Positions 31,423 through 44,023 of a DNA stretch of 64,000 nucleotides are shown here, piece by piece; position 1 is the stretch's first letter, and the number at the start of each line of letters is the position of its first letter. Made by a program: the position numbers and the translations under genes. The notes under the pieces are model-generated. The model saw only the letters and a program-made list of their open reading frames with translations, made no database searches and was not told where the DNA came from. Source of the DNA: Mangifera indica (Eukaryota; Streptophyta; Magnoliopsida; Sapindales; Anacardiaceae). The stretch spans positions 4,594,449 to 4,658,448 of the forward strand of contig NC_058149.1 of NCBI RefSeq assembly GCF_011075055.1. The letters run 5' to 3'.

Positions 31423-34286
31423 TTTTTTTTTTGGTAATTAATAATTTTATACCAAAGAGAAATAGAATGTACAAAGGCTTATCTAGGACAAAGCCCCTAG
31501 ATTAAGCCTAGGACAAGCATACCTAGGACAAGTCCCTAGGTTATGCCAAAAGACCCAAGTAACCTAATAGAAACACCTAATCAAGGGCACACAAGAAGAT
31601 CAAACAACACCACATCCTTTATAGGAGCAACTATCCCATAAGAAAGTTATCAATCAACTAATGGGAACATAAACTCAAAGGGACCAAACTCAACACAAAA
31701 ATGCCTACATAAAGATTGAATGAGGGATGCCCCAATTGTTGGCCATGGACTCATTTTCAGTAAACTTGTTAATGTTATCCAAGTAGGCCACCCGCTCTCT
31801 AACACATTTCTTTATAAGCATGGTTACTCTCTCCTTGGATAGTCCAACTCGTCTAAAGCAAATGTCATTCCTAACCTTTCAAATGTAGTAGACGGTTGCA
31901 CCAAAACATAATTTACTCACAATGTTCTTGAAGTTGTCTTCCTTCCAATGTCTAGCCAAGTCCTCAACTAAAGAGACCCAAGGTTGAGGATTGAGATTTA
32001 GATAACAAAGATTAAGTACCCCATTCCAGATTTGAGAGCTAAAAGTGTAGTTGAAGAAAAGATAATTTATGCTTTCCAGTTCCTTATTATATAAAAGGCA
32101 CACATTGTGAGAAACAAGGCCTACTCTTACTAATTTATCCTTTGTCATAAGTTTGCCTCTAATACCCAGCTATACAATGAAAGAATACCTTAGAAAATGT
32201 CTTTTGAACCAAATAATGTTGTGCCAAGAAACCCTTTCTCTCTTAAGGCGAATCACGTCCCAAGCCAATTTGATAGAAAAGATGTCATTGGAGTTAAGGG
32301 TCCAAATTAGAGAGTCCTCTCCTCTCGTTGGCCAGCAAGGTAGCGATTCCTTGATCTCCAAGAGGTGACACGAAGTGGCCATCGGCCATCTCCACCTATG
32401 ACCATTGACTACTTCCTTAACTAACGCATGCTTAGAGATACCCGAATCATAGATAACTTGGGGTCCATATTTGTCAAGCAACGGTCCATAAGGGTGCCAA
32501 TTATCATGCCAAAGAAAAGTGTTTTCTCTATTACCTATGATTTTCTTGAACTTAGGCTTCATTAGCTCCCTTAGGCTTAAAATCTTCCTTCAAACCTAAG
32601 AACTCTCACCATTAGGTTTTATTTCCCGAAAACATTTACCTTTTAGCTTGTTAGCTTTAACCCATTCCACCCAAAGCAAATTATTCTTGTCAAGGAGGAT
32701 CTTCCATATGTTCTTAATAATGGCAACTTAATTCCATGATTTACTCCTCATAATACCTAAGCCACCCTCTACTTTCGGAACACAAACCTTATCCCAAGAA
32801 ACTTTGGCTTTTTTACCATCCACAGAAGCACCACCCCAAAGAAACCTCCTTAGAATTCTGTCAATCTCTTTATGGACACCTGATAGGAGAATACAGATAG
32901 AAGACCAATACACTTGGATGCTAAAAAGGATGGCCTTTATAAGGATAAGTCTACCCGCATAAGATAGGAACTTGCTACGCCACATGGTTATTCTCCCAAC
33001 AATTATGTGAATAAGCGGCTTGCAGTCACTACCTTTGAGTTTTGAAGAAGTGTTGGTATGCCCAAATATTTGAATGGAAATTCACCCACCTCTATATTGA
33101 TAGTTACCAAGAGATTAAGCTTCTCCTCTTGGGATACTCCAAAAAGGAAGATGTTGCTTTTAGTAAGATTCATTTGAAGCCCGGACCATTTATGGAAGAG
33201 GATAAGAGAGTCTTTCATGAGGGAAATAGAATCATTGTCTGCCCTACAAAACAAGATAAGATCATCAGCAAAACATAAGTGAGTTATATTGTTCTTCTTA
33301 CATTTCCAATGATGGCCAAAAGAAGGGTTGTTCTTGAGTTCCCCAAGCAATCGGGAAAGAACCTCCATCGCGATGATAAAGAGATAAGGGAAAATTGGGT
33401 CCCCTTGTCTTAAACCATGAGAGCTCTTGAAAAAACCTACTAATTCACCATTGATACCCAAAGAGAAAGAAGGGGACATGATACAACTTTTTATCCAGCC
33501 AACGAATTTGTCTGGAATGCCAATGGTTTCAAGGATTGCAATAATAAACTACCAATGCACCAAGTCATAGGCCTTCATAAGGTCTATCTTCATAGCACAT
33601 TTCTTATCTTTGCTAATTTTGTGATAGTTATGCATAAGGTCTTGACAAAGCATAATATTTTCACCAATGTTCCGTCCACCCACAAATGCACCTTGGGCTT
33701 TATCAATGAAGATAGAGAGGATGTCTTTGAGGCGGTTGGCAAGAATTTTGGAGATGCATTTGTAAATTGTATTGCAGCATGCTATAGGCCTATAATCCTT
33801 AGAAAGAGAAAGGTTAGCAACCTTAGGAATAAGAGCAAAGATAGTGCAATTTATCTCTTTAAGGAGATGACCTGAGGAGAAGAAGTGTTTGATTGCTTTA
33901 ACCACATCACTCTCTACAACCTTCCAAGCCGCCTTAAAAAAATAAGCACCATAACCATCTGGACCGGGAGCCTTATTATTGTCTATGGCAAAGATTGTAG
34001 ATTTGATTTCATCCTCTTCAATGTCTTTAATCATGGTCTCTCTATCTCGAAGCTTCATTCGAAAAGTAACCAGCCTTTTAATCTCCTCAATATTAGGATT
34101 ACAAGAAGCCAGAGAGTTGAGTACCTTCTTGAAATAACTAACAAATTCCTTCTTCACATCTCCTATGGCACTCATAAACGTTCCATCTTCAAGGCACACA
34201 TTATTAATAGAATTTCTATTCCTGCAAGCTTTAATGCATTTGAAGAAATATTTAGTGTTTTGATCCCCTTCTTTGAGCCAATGGAC
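31423..34286 (-). mobile_element. LINE-C, 3' part (RT, zf-RVT, 3' UTR)
   Basis: Minus-strand LINE beginning (3' end) with the T run at 31423-31432 and TAATTATTAAAATATGG-type 3' UTR carrying both stem-loops (31484-31545). The RT part runs to 34286, where LINE-B interrupts it; it resumes at 54032. Junction check: the QKAKVHWLKEGDQ region is continuous when LINE-B and one 15-bp duplication are removed. Confidence 0.9.
31720..34286 (-). pseudogene. LINE-C ORF2, RT and zf-RVT part
   Basis: From the right: linker and RT start (33549-34199; [48 protein letters not shown]), palm (33003-33479; [24 protein letters not shown]), thumb (32728-32985), then the connection and zf-RVT region (32170-32562 and 31879-32148). 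Each open piece is separated by a stop or a one-base shift. This copy keeps the motif-0/1 region that LINE-F has lost. Confidence 0.88.
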
Positions 34287-34289
34287 CTT
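34275..34289. repeat. Target-site duplication of LINE-B (3' side)
   Basis: AGCCAATGGACCTTT, repeated at 54017-54031. The last three T overlap the poly(T) and are ambiguous. Flanks on both sides are LINE-C ORF2. Confidence 0.9.
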
Positions 34290-35456
34290 TTTTTTGGTAA
34301 GTAATAAATTTATACCAAGAGAAAAGGATTTACAATGGCTTATCTAAGACAACATCCTTAGAAAGCCAAACACAAGCATACCTAGGACAAATCCCTAGGT
34401 TATGCCGAATCACACACCCAAATCCAACTTTGATACAAAGCACATGACATCAACTTAACCCTAAAACAAAACATATTACAATACAAACACCACCAAAAAC
34501 TATTCAAAAATTACATGAGGTATATCCCAATTGTTTGCAAGAAGTACATTTTCACTAGTCTTGTTAACCTTTTTCAAGCAAGAAACTCTAACTCGAACAC
34601 AATCTTGGATAAGCATTTGAACTCTCTCCCTTGGTAATCCGCCTCTTCCAAAGCAAATGTCATTCCTAGCCTTCCAAATGTGGTATACGGCTGCCCCAAA
34701 GCAAATCTTACTCAAAATATTCTTGAAGCTATTCTCCTTCCATTTGTTAGCTAATTCCGCAATCAATGAATCCCATGAACTATACATGAGTTGTTGATGG
34801 CATAGATTAAGCATTCCATTCCAGTTTTGGGAGCTAAAAACACAACTAAAAAATAGATGATCCATGCTTTCCGGATCCTCATTGCATAATGGGCATACAT
34901 TATAGGATATAAGGCCTATTCTTGCTAACTTATCCCTTGTCATTAGTTTACCTCTAATGCCCATCCATACAGTGAAAGAGTGTCTTAGGAAATGCCTTTT
35001 AAACCATACAAGGTTGTGCCAACTAACCTTGTCTTTTCTACTCCTCATTACCTCCCATGCCGATTTAATAGAGAAAGTGCCATTAGTATTAGGGGACCAT
35101 CTTAAAGAATCCTCCCCTCCCTTTGGGCAGCAAGGGAGAGCTTCCTTTATCTCCATAAGGTGGCAAGAATTTGCCGCTGGCCATTTCCACCCATGCTCAT
35201 CAATGACTTCATTTAATAAAGCATTCTTAGGGATTCCCGAATCATAGATAACCCGGGCACCATACTTATCCAATAACGGTCCATAGGGGTGCCAATTATC
35301 AAGCCAAAGAAAAGTGTTTTCCCCATTGCCAATGATTTTCTTGAACTTAGTTTTCATTTGTTCCCTAAGGCCTAGAATTAGACACGTCAATTGGGCCGGG
35401 CCAAATGGAGGCCCGGCCCAAAGCACGAATAAAGGCCCGAGCACGATAAAGCCCGA

Positions 35457-35531
35457 CCCGACACTCTACAGTGTCGGGCCGGGCCTAGGGCTTTAATATT
35501 AGGCCCATGGGCTGGCCCGGCCTGGCCAATA

Positions 35532-35613
<82 letters not shown>

Positions 35614-35696
35614 TTTTTCCTGGGCAGCAGCTTCTGGTGGCAGCAGAAGCTGCCTTGCGGTTGCCTGGCAGAAGCAGATTTATGCTTCTGCCAGGC
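35457..35696. repeat. Hairpins and TA run inside the hAT element
   Basis: A 9-bp stem CCCGACACT/AGTGTCGGG with a 4-base loop is at 35457-35478. A TA run is at 35537-35605. A 14-bp perfect stem GCCTGGCAGAAGCA/TGCTTCTGCCAGGC with a 6-base loop is at 35663-35696. Confidence 0.85.
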
Positions 35697-35979
35697 AGAA
35701 GCCTCTACATAATTTTTTTTTAAAAAAAATTTTAAATAAATTTATTTTATTTTCTTTTATTTTCACTTTTATTTATAAATCTTTTAATCACTCAATTTCA
35801 ATTATTTCATTATATTTTCAATTTCATTAACTCTGTTTCAAAAAATATCTAAATTCGTAAATAATAATTATTTATTTTTGAAGAATTCAGAGATTTAAGT
35901 ATAAAAGATGAATAGATAAATATTATATAGTAGATATATTTTATTTATGTTTTGTAATTTATACCGTATATAAATTAAT

Positions 35980-36328
35980 TTATTTGTACTATATTATCAA
36001 TTTATAATATTTTTCATTATATAACTACGGTATTCCTCCGTCACAAGTGAGGGGTTATAAATAAAATATTCGGGATACTGTTATCGGTTTTAATAATTGA
36101 AAAAAATTTATGTTAATTAAATTTTTTTTAAAAAAATTGATTAAATGGGCTTATTTGTACTATATTATCAATTTATAATATTTTTCATTATATAACTACG
36201 GTATTCCTCCGTCACAAGTGAGGGGTTATAAATAAAATATTCGGGATACTGTTATCGGTTTTAATAATTGAAAAAAATTTATGTTAAAAAATGTTAATTA
36301 AATTTTTTTTTTTAAAATTGATTAAATG
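35980..36328. repeat. 171-bp tandem duplication inside the hAT element
   Basis: TTATTTGTACTATATTATC starts at 35980 and again at 36151; the copies are nearly identical over TACGGTATTCCTCCGTCAC and the following AT-rich part, with a small insertion near 36282. No gene inside. Confidence 0.9.
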
Positions 36329-38320
36329 GGCCGGGCCGGCCCAATTAAAGCCCAACCCAGCCTGGCCCTATTAAAGCACGACCCGGCCCGATTAAGGCCC
36401 GTTATTATATGGGCCGGGCCTTGGGCCTTTATATTTTAATGGGCCGACCCGGCCCAAAGGCCCGTTACTGTTTGGGCCTTAGGCCCGGCACGGCCTATTA
36501 GCCCGATGGGTCGAGTCGGAGCCAGCCCGACCCATCGACATCTCTACCTAGAATCTTCCTCCAAACCCATGAACTCTCACTATTCGGTTTGATCTCCCAA
36601 AAACATTTACCTCTAAGCTTGTTTGTCTTAATCCATTCCACCCAAAGTGAATTCCCCTTATCAAGGAGGATCTTCCACATATTCTTGATGATGGCAGCCT
36701 TATTCCAAGCTTTGCACCTTATAATGCCAAGCCCACCCTCCACTTTAGGAACACATACTTCATCCTAAGCTACTTTGGCCTTTTTTCCATCCATAGCAGC
36801 ACCACTCTAAAGAAAATTCCTCAAAATTCCGTCTATTTCCTTATGGACACTTGAAGGAAGAATAAATATAGAAGACCAATACACTTGAATGCTAAATAGG
36901 ACAGCCTTGATAAGTAAAAGTCTTCCCGCATAAGATAAGAATTTGTTACGCCACGAATTAATTCTCCCAACAATCTTATGAATGAGCAGCTTGCAGTCAC
37001 TTCTTTTGAGCTTTGAAGAAGTTATTGGAACTCCTAGATACTTGAAAGGCAATTCTCCCACCTCCAAATTGATAGAATCCGCAAGTTTGAGCTTCTCCTC
37101 TTGGGTTATCCCGGAAAGGTATATGTTGTTTTTGTTGCAATTCATTTGGAGTCCGGACCATTCATGAAAAAGGATTAATGATTTTTTCATAAGAGTAATG
37201 GAATCCACATCTGCCCTACAAAACAACATCAGGTCATCGGCAAAGCACAAATGACTTAAGTTGTTCTTCTTACACTTCCAATGATGACCAAAAGAAGGAA
37301 TGTTCTTGAGTTCTCCAAGCATACGGGAAAGGATCTCCATTGCCATGATAAATAGGTAAGGGGATAACGGGTCCCCTTGTCTAAGACCATGAGAGCTCTT
37401 GAAGAAACCCACCAATTCACCATTTATTCCCAAGGAGAAAGAAGGAGTTGTGATGCAACTTCTTATCCAGCCAATGAATTTTCCATGAAAACCAATTGCT
37501 TCAAGAATAGCAAGGATGAAATCCCAATGAACCGTGTCATATGCCTTCAAGAGATCAATCTTCATAGCATAGTTCTTGTCTTTGCTCATTTTATGGTAAT
37601 TATGCATTAGGTCTTGACACAACATTATGTTCTCTCCAATGCACCGTCCTCCCACAAATGCTCCTTGGGCTTTATCAATGAAATTCAGGAGAATGCCTTT
37701 GAGACGATTTGCAAGGATTTTAGAAATGCATTTGTAAATGGTATTACAGCAAGCTATTGGCCTATAATCTTTACATCTTGAAGAGTTAGCAACCTTAGGG
37801 ACAAGAGCTAAAATAGTACAATTTACCTCTTTGAGTAGATGGCCCGAAGAGAAGAAATGCTAGACAGCCTTAACCACATCATTCCCCACAATCTCCCAAG
37901 CAACTTTAAAGAAGAAAGCACCATAACCATCCGGCCCCAGAGCTTTATTGTTGTCCATGGCAAAAATAATGGATTTGATTTCCTCTTCCTCCACTTCCTT
38001 GATCATGTTCTCTTTCTCTTGAAACTTTAGTTGGAATTTTAGCAGCCTTTGAATTTCCTCAACATTAGAATTGCATGAAACCGTGGAATTGAGGACATTC
38101 TTGAAATAGCTTACAAACTCCTTCTTAACTTCCTCCATATTACTCACAAAGGTCCCATCATCTAGACACACACCATTAATAGAGTTCCTACTCCTTCGGG
38201 CTTTGATGCATTTGAAGAAAAATTTGGTATATTGATCTCCTTCTTGAAGCCATTGAACTTTAGCTTTTTGGCGAGCTAAAGATTCTTCAGCTTCACTAAG
38301 GCTTGTGTAGTTCTCCAACC

Positions 38321-38325
38321 AAACC
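38321..38325. repeat. Target-site duplication of the Tekay element (left copy)
   Basis: AAACC, repeated at 53788-53792. Removing the element and one copy gives continuous LINE-B ORF2 in the linker before RT. Confidence 0.93.
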
Positions 38326-38576
38326 TGTAACCTCTTCTAACCATTGGGTGTGTTACAGAAAAATGGCAAGAGTTCCCCTATTTTAAAGGGCCCGGGGAAT
38401 ATTTTTCTCCTTTCCATTATGCCTTGTAACACTCCCAATTTGTAATTCACACAAACCAGTCCTACCAATCGACTGGATTTTCATCAACTTAATTACAATT
38501 AGTAAAATAAATACATAATAATAACAATTATAAAAATTATCACCCACAGAAACTTTATAATCAATTTTCATAACTA

Positions 38577-38629
<53 letters not shown>

Positions 38630-40034
38630 TTACTAATTTGTTTCTCTCCCTTTCTCATTGACTTGTCTAGAGTACATATGACAGTACTTGCAGTCACCAT
38701 ACAAAGTATAATTCTCTCTTACACGCATATTTTTTTTTCTTTGCTATTCACATAGTACAGCTAATATTTTTCTTTGCTGTCCACACAGTACAACTGATAT
38801 TTTTCTTTTGCTGTCCACACAGTACAACTGATTATTTTCTTTGCTGTCCACACAGTACAGCTTGCGTGTAAGGATTTTAAGTATGTTTTCTACTTTCCTG
38901 TATCATATGAGTCATTATAAAACCAAAAATACTTATTTTCCATTTTCTGTAAGCATGCATGACTTAGAAAATATTTTTCCTCTTTCTTTATTTTTTTCTA
39001 AATCTTGCATATGTTATGATTCCTCATGTATGCGTATATAATCATAATATAAGATATATCCATTCATTGTTTTCCCTTATTCTTTTCATTCCTTATCAAA
39101 CATCATATTCTCTTCTCATGCATTTATATATCTCATACATTTAATTAATTTCAAAATATACAATGTAGGCTTAATATAAGGGTTATTACACATATTATGC
39201 ATATAATTAAGCAAAATTAACCTATATCACATAAAATGATATTTTTGCCCTTATAGCCAAAATTTACCTTTTTACCCTTATGGCCAAAAATTACATCATG
39301 AATCCTAATGAATTTCTTTATCTTTTTAAGCATAAATCACTTTAATTCTAATACCTTACACACTTATATAAGTAAAGGTTATTTAAATAACCTAACTCAA
39401 ATTTACTTCAAGTATGTAAAGTATGAAATTCTTACCTTTTATTTGCTAAATAGATGATTTAAGCTTATTCACCTTCTTTTCTTCTTTCTGGCAACCTTAA
39501 TCAACCAAAAATATAATCATCCATCAAAACCCTAAACTTGACATATCTTAAAAATTAAATTTCTTACCTTAAAACTGATCAGAATTGACAGATCTACACT
39601 TTTTATAACTGGAGCCTCTGGAAATTAGGTAGTTTAGCTAGGTTTTTTGGCGAATTTTGGTTAAGGGAAGCTTTAGCTAAAAAAATAATGGAGTTCTCGG
39701 CAATTGATGAAGAGAATGAATAGGATATATATTTTATAAGCCTTTTGGACCATTTTGCCCTTAATCTTTTTCATAAATTACTATTTTATCCTTAGCCAAT
39801 TACCAAAAACCCTTAGCACCACCATATAATTTCAAGTGTGCCATTCAATTTTAATTCCCACTTTGTCCCTTGAATCTTTATAAAATGACCATTTTACCCC
39901 CTTTGAAAAATATTGCTCATTTAGTAGTTTTCTATAATTCTTTTGCAATTTCTTTACACAACAAGTTATAAAATCAACTCTAGGGGTAATTTTAGAAGTG
40001 GAGTTTATTGACACACCTAAATTCGGATGTTACA
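38326..40034 (-). repeat. 3' LTR of the Tekay element (with internal deletion)
   Basis: 1709 bp, about 424 bp shorter than the 5' LTR. The missing part lies directly after the TA run (38581-38625), which joins straight to TTACTAATTTG, equivalent to 52382 in the other LTR. The minisatellite is at 38738-38862. No gene. Confidence 0.92.
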
Positions 40035-40053
40035 TTTCTTCCCCCCTTAAAAG
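40035..40053 (-). other. Polypurine tract of the Tekay element
   Basis: The minus strand reads AAGGGGGGAAGAAA immediately before the 3' LTR start TGTAACATCC; primer for plus-strand synthesis. Confidence 0.85.
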
Positions 40054-40070
40054 AATTTCGTCCTCGAAAT

Positions 40071-43000
40071 TTAAACAAATAAGTTGGGAAATCTCTCTCT
40101 CATTTGTTGTTCAACCTCCCATGTGGCTTCTTCCACCTTATGATTCTTCCATAATACTTTCACTAATGAAATTGTCTTATTTCGGAGCTCTTTTATTTTT
40201 CTATCTAGTATTTGCATCGGTTGCTCCTCATAAGCTAAATCTTCTTTTAATTCCACATCATCTGATTTTAAGACATGTGAAGGATCACTAATGTACTTTC
40301 TCAATAAAGAAATATAAAATACATTATGAACTCGATCCATACTAGGTGAAAGTGCAAGTCTATAAGCCACCTTGCCCACTCTTTCTAAAATTTCAAATGG
40401 GCCAATAAATCTTGGAGCAAGTTTCCCTTTTCTTCCAAATCTCATCACGTGCTTGTAAGGGGCTATTTTCACAAAAACTTTGTCACCTGGTTGAAACTCT
40501 ACTTCTTTCCTTTTCAAATCTGCATAGCTCTTTTGTCTGTCTTGAGCTTGCTTTAATCTAGTCTTGATAATCTTTATATCTTCCACCATTCTCTGGGTTA
40601 ATTCAGGCCCAAGAACTTGACTCAAATCATCTCGCTCTCTTATGTCATCCCAATGTAATGGAGATCTACACTTTCGTCCATAAAGAGCCTCATATGGGGC
40701 CATTTTAATGGTGGACTGGTAACTATTATTATATGCAAATTCTATCAATGGAATCATTTCATGCCAGGTCATTTTGTAATCTAAACAACAGGCCCTCAAC
40801 ATATCCTCTAGTATTTGGTTCACCCTTTCTGTCTGGCCATCTGTTTGAGGATGATGTGTTGTGCTAAATGCTAGCCTAGTACCCAATGCTCTTTGTAAGC
40901 TACCCCAAAAAGCTGAAATAAATCTGGGGTCTCTATCTGACACAATAGTTTTGGGTACGCCATGTAATCTCACAATCTCCCGTATATAAATTTGGGTCAA
41001 TTGATTTAAAGTAAAACTATCTTTCATTGGAATAAAATAGGTCGATTTAGTCAATCTATCTACAATCACCCATAATGCATTATAGCCTTTTTGTACTCGA
41101 GGTAGGCCAATGATGAAATCCATTGAAATATTTTCCCATTTCCATTCAAGAATACTAAGTGGTTGAAGCAAACCTGAAGGTCTCTAATGCTCGACCTTGA
41201 CCTGTTGACATACCAAGCACTTAGCTACATAGTCTCCAATATCTTTCTTCATACCTATCCACCAATAAGTTTTCTTTAAATCCTGGTACATCTTTACTCC
41301 CCCAGGGTAGGCAGTGTAAAGTGTATCATGTGCTTCACTCAAGATTTTCTTTCTCAACTCCAGATCTTGGGGAATACATACCCTGTTTCTGAACTTGAGC
41401 ACTCCATCTATCATTTGAAACTCAGTTGCTTTCCCTTCATATATCTGTTGACTTATTTTCTGGCACTACAAATCTTCTACTTGCTTCTCTTTTATTTGAT
41501 TGAAGAGATTAGGTTGAATTTCCAATTTGGCCACTTGACTTCTTATCACCTCAATCTGTTCCCTCTGAAACTCTTTCTGTAACTCTATCTGAATGGTGAG
41601 GTGAGCTATGGCAATCTTTCTACTCAAGGCATCGGCTACCACATTTGCTTTACCTGGCTGATATTTAATATTACATTCATAATCTTTGACTAGCTCCAAC
41701 CATCTTCTTTGTCTCATATTCAAGTCTTTCTGAGTGAAGAAATATTTTAGACTTTTATGGTCGGTGTAGATATTACATTTAACTCCATATAAATAATGCC
41801 TCCAAATTTTTAAAGCAAAAACCACTGCTGCTAACTCTAAATCATGGGTAGGGTAACGTGTTTCATAATCTTTTAACTGCCAAGAGGCATACGCTATCAC
41901 CTTACCCCTTTGCATCAGCACGGCTCCCAAGCCATTATGCGAGGCATCACAATAAATATCATAATCTACACCTTCCTTTGGTAATACTAAAATAGGAGCT
42001 GTAGTCAACCGTCTTTTTAGCTCTTGGAAACTCTTTTCACAATCATCAGTCCATATAAAAGGAGTTCCTTGTCTGGTAAGAGCTGTAAGTGGTTTGGCCA
42101 ACCGGGCAAAATCTTGAACAAATCTTTTGTAATAGTCGGCTAACCCTAAAAAGCTTCTGATCTTTTTCACAGTCTTTGGCCTCGCCCATTCAAGTATTGT
42201 TTCCACTTTACTGGGGTCTATAGCTATACCTTCCTTAGTAACCACATGTCCCAAAAATACTACTCGATCCAACTAGAATTCACACTTAGAGAATTTGGCA
42301 TACAATTTCTTTTCTCTCAATCTTTGTAGCACAAATCTCAAGTGTTCGGCATGTTCTTCTTCTGATTTAGAATATATCAAGATATCATCAATAAATACCA
42401 CCAAGAATTTGTCAAGGCAATCATGAAATACTCGATTCATTAAATCCATAAAAATTGCTGGAGCATTAGTCAATCCAAAGGGCATCACCACAAACTTGTA
42501 GTGCCCGTAGCGGGTCCGAAAAGCTGTCTTTGGAATATCTTGCTTTGTAATCCTCACCTGGTGATAACCAGATCTCAAGTCAATTTTGGAGAACACAGAA
42601 ACTCCTTTCAATTGATCAAATAAATCATCAATTTGAGGCAACGGGTATTTATTCTTCACTGTCAATTTATTCAACTCTCTATAATCTATGCACATACGAA
42701 GCGACCCATCTTTCTTTTTGACAAATAGTATGGGTGCTACCCAAGGAGAGTGGCTAAGTCTAATAAAACCCTTATCTAAAAGTTCTTGCAACTGTTTCTT
42801 TAATTATTGCAATTCAGCTGGAGCCATTTGGTAAGGGGTTTTTGAAATTGGGGCTGAGCCAGGTTCTAACTCGATACTAAACTCCAACTCTCTCTCTGGA
42901 GGTAAACCTGGTAACTCATCAGGAAAGACATCTGGGAAATCTTGTACTATTGGGACATCCTGAACACCCAATCTTTGAACATCATGCTCATGTACCACAT

Positions 43001-43559
43001 GAGCTAAATATCCCGTACACCCCTTTTTCAATAATTTTGGTGCTTTTACATTACTGATCATCATACTAGGCTGATGACCCTCTCCGAAATTAAAGTAATC
43101 CCCATTGTCAAGTTGGAATCGAGCCTTTTTCTTTCTACAGTCAATCTCAACTCCATATCTTTCTAAGAAATCCATGCCCAGGATAACATCAAAATCAGGC
43201 ATATCAAAGACAATCAAGTCCACCTTTAACTCTCTCCCATGTATCACTACCCTCTGGTCTTTTAACATCTTATCAGTAATCACACTCCTACCATCTGGCA
43301 TCTCAATTCTAATGGAATGGGTAGATCTAACAGGTATTAAACCTACCCTTTCAATAACCCCTGGTGCAATAAAGGAGTGTGTAGCTCCTAAATCGATCAA
43401 TGCATATAAAGAAACAGAGTGGAAAAAGAGCTGACCAGTAACTGCAGATGGACTAGCCTCCGCTTGACTATGGGTAGCTGTATAGACTCGTGCATTAGTA
43501 CCTCTCCCTGGTTGCACTGGCGGAATTAGGCTTTGCTGTGATTGTATCTGAACTGGCAC
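40071..43559 (-). pseudogene. Tekay protease, RT, RNase H, integrase and chromodomain, four stops
   Basis: One minus-strand frame with stops at 42804-42806, 42273-42275, 41466-41468 and 41184-41186. Protease: ALIDLGATHSFI, where the usual D-S-G reads D-L-G (TCA to TTA), plus [53 protein letters not shown]. RNase [19 protein letters not shown] and [12 protein letters not shown]. Integrase: zinc finger ending CLVCQQVKVEH, core [42 protein letters not shown] module FIGPFEILERVGKVAYRL. C-terminal chromodomain: PMQILDRKIKELRNKTIS...VLWKNHKVEEATWE, thought to guide insertion to heterochromatin. Inactive. Confidence 0.93.
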
Positions 43560-44018
43560 TTCGGTACTTTGGCAATCTTTTGCTATATGCCCTGGCTATC
43601 AGCATCTATAACAAATCACCTATTTCTGCTGGTACCAACATTCCCCACTATGACGTTTCCCACAAATCTAACATTAGGGAATATTTTCTTTTCTAGACTT
43701 CTTGTCACTTTTCCAGCCTTTTCTACTTGCTTTTGACTATAATTTTCTTTTTCCCCTATTGTTTCTGAAACTAGAGCCAATTGAACTACCCCCTGATATT
43801 GTAACAGGTGATGAAATAGTCAATGAAGCAGGTAAAGCTGACCGACTTGGCATCACTGTCTGGGGTACTGTCAATGATGGAGGTGTTGACATGGAAGGTG
43901 CATTCCTGGGTAGCTTATTAACATATACCTCCAACCTTAATGCTCTCTCCAATGCCTCTTCATAAGTTTGAGGAGGTTGTGGTCTAGTGAGCACATGCAA
44001 GGCTATCTCCGGTCTAAG
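43560..44018 (-). pseudogene. Tekay gag, C-terminal part
   Basis: Continues gag after the A' insertion: LTRPQPPQTYEEALERALRLE (43927-43994), a Ser/Pro-rich stretch, then a decayed CCHC knuckle at 43572-43613 (C-Y-R-C, then two stops where G-Q is expected, P-G-H-I-A-K-D-C). The knuckle would bind element RNA. Confidence 0.85.
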
Positions 44019-44023
44019 GCCCT
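44019..44023. repeat. Target-site duplication of element A' (left copy)
   Basis: GCCCT, repeated at 50722-50726. Removing A' and one copy makes the Tekay gag frame continuous. Confidence 0.95.

Larger units (their letters stand above)
35379..36546. mobile_element. Non-autonomous hAT-type DNA transposon
   Basis: 1168 bp between exact 8-bp duplications CCTAGAAT (35371-35378 and 36547-36554), the length expected for hAT. Ends are imperfect inverted repeats: TAGACACGTCAATTGGGCCG and, reversed from the right end, TAGAGATGTCGATGGGTCGG. Subterminal zones are dense in GGGCC/GGCCC motifs. It has no transposase ORF, so it must have been moved by another hAT transposase. Inside: a TA run, two hairpins and a 171-bp tandem duplication. 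It lies in the SWVWRKILG part of LINE-B ORF2. Confidence 0.9.
34500..38325 (-). pseudogene. LINE-B ORF2, RT to C-terminus (split by hAT)
   Basis: The end of ORF2 is 34500-35378 (GLREQMKTKFKKIIGNGENTF to zf-RVT FKRHFLRHSFTVWMGIRGKLM, CPLCNEDPESMDHLFFSC), open without stops. A hAT element interrupts at 35379-36546. Then come 36547-36743 (SWVWRKILG), 36807-37655 (RT palm, [20 protein letters not shown]) and 37860-38318 (KVQWLQEGDQ, NKALGPDGYG). Between these are stops near 36740, 36806 and 37660 and shifts. Upstream sequence continues at 53793-54016 beyond the Tekay insertion. Confidence 0.88.

Noticed and set aside
35507..35830. Frame of 107 codons inside the hAT element
   Set aside because: Driven by the TA run and T-rich core; no transposase motifs (no hATC or BED-type residues).
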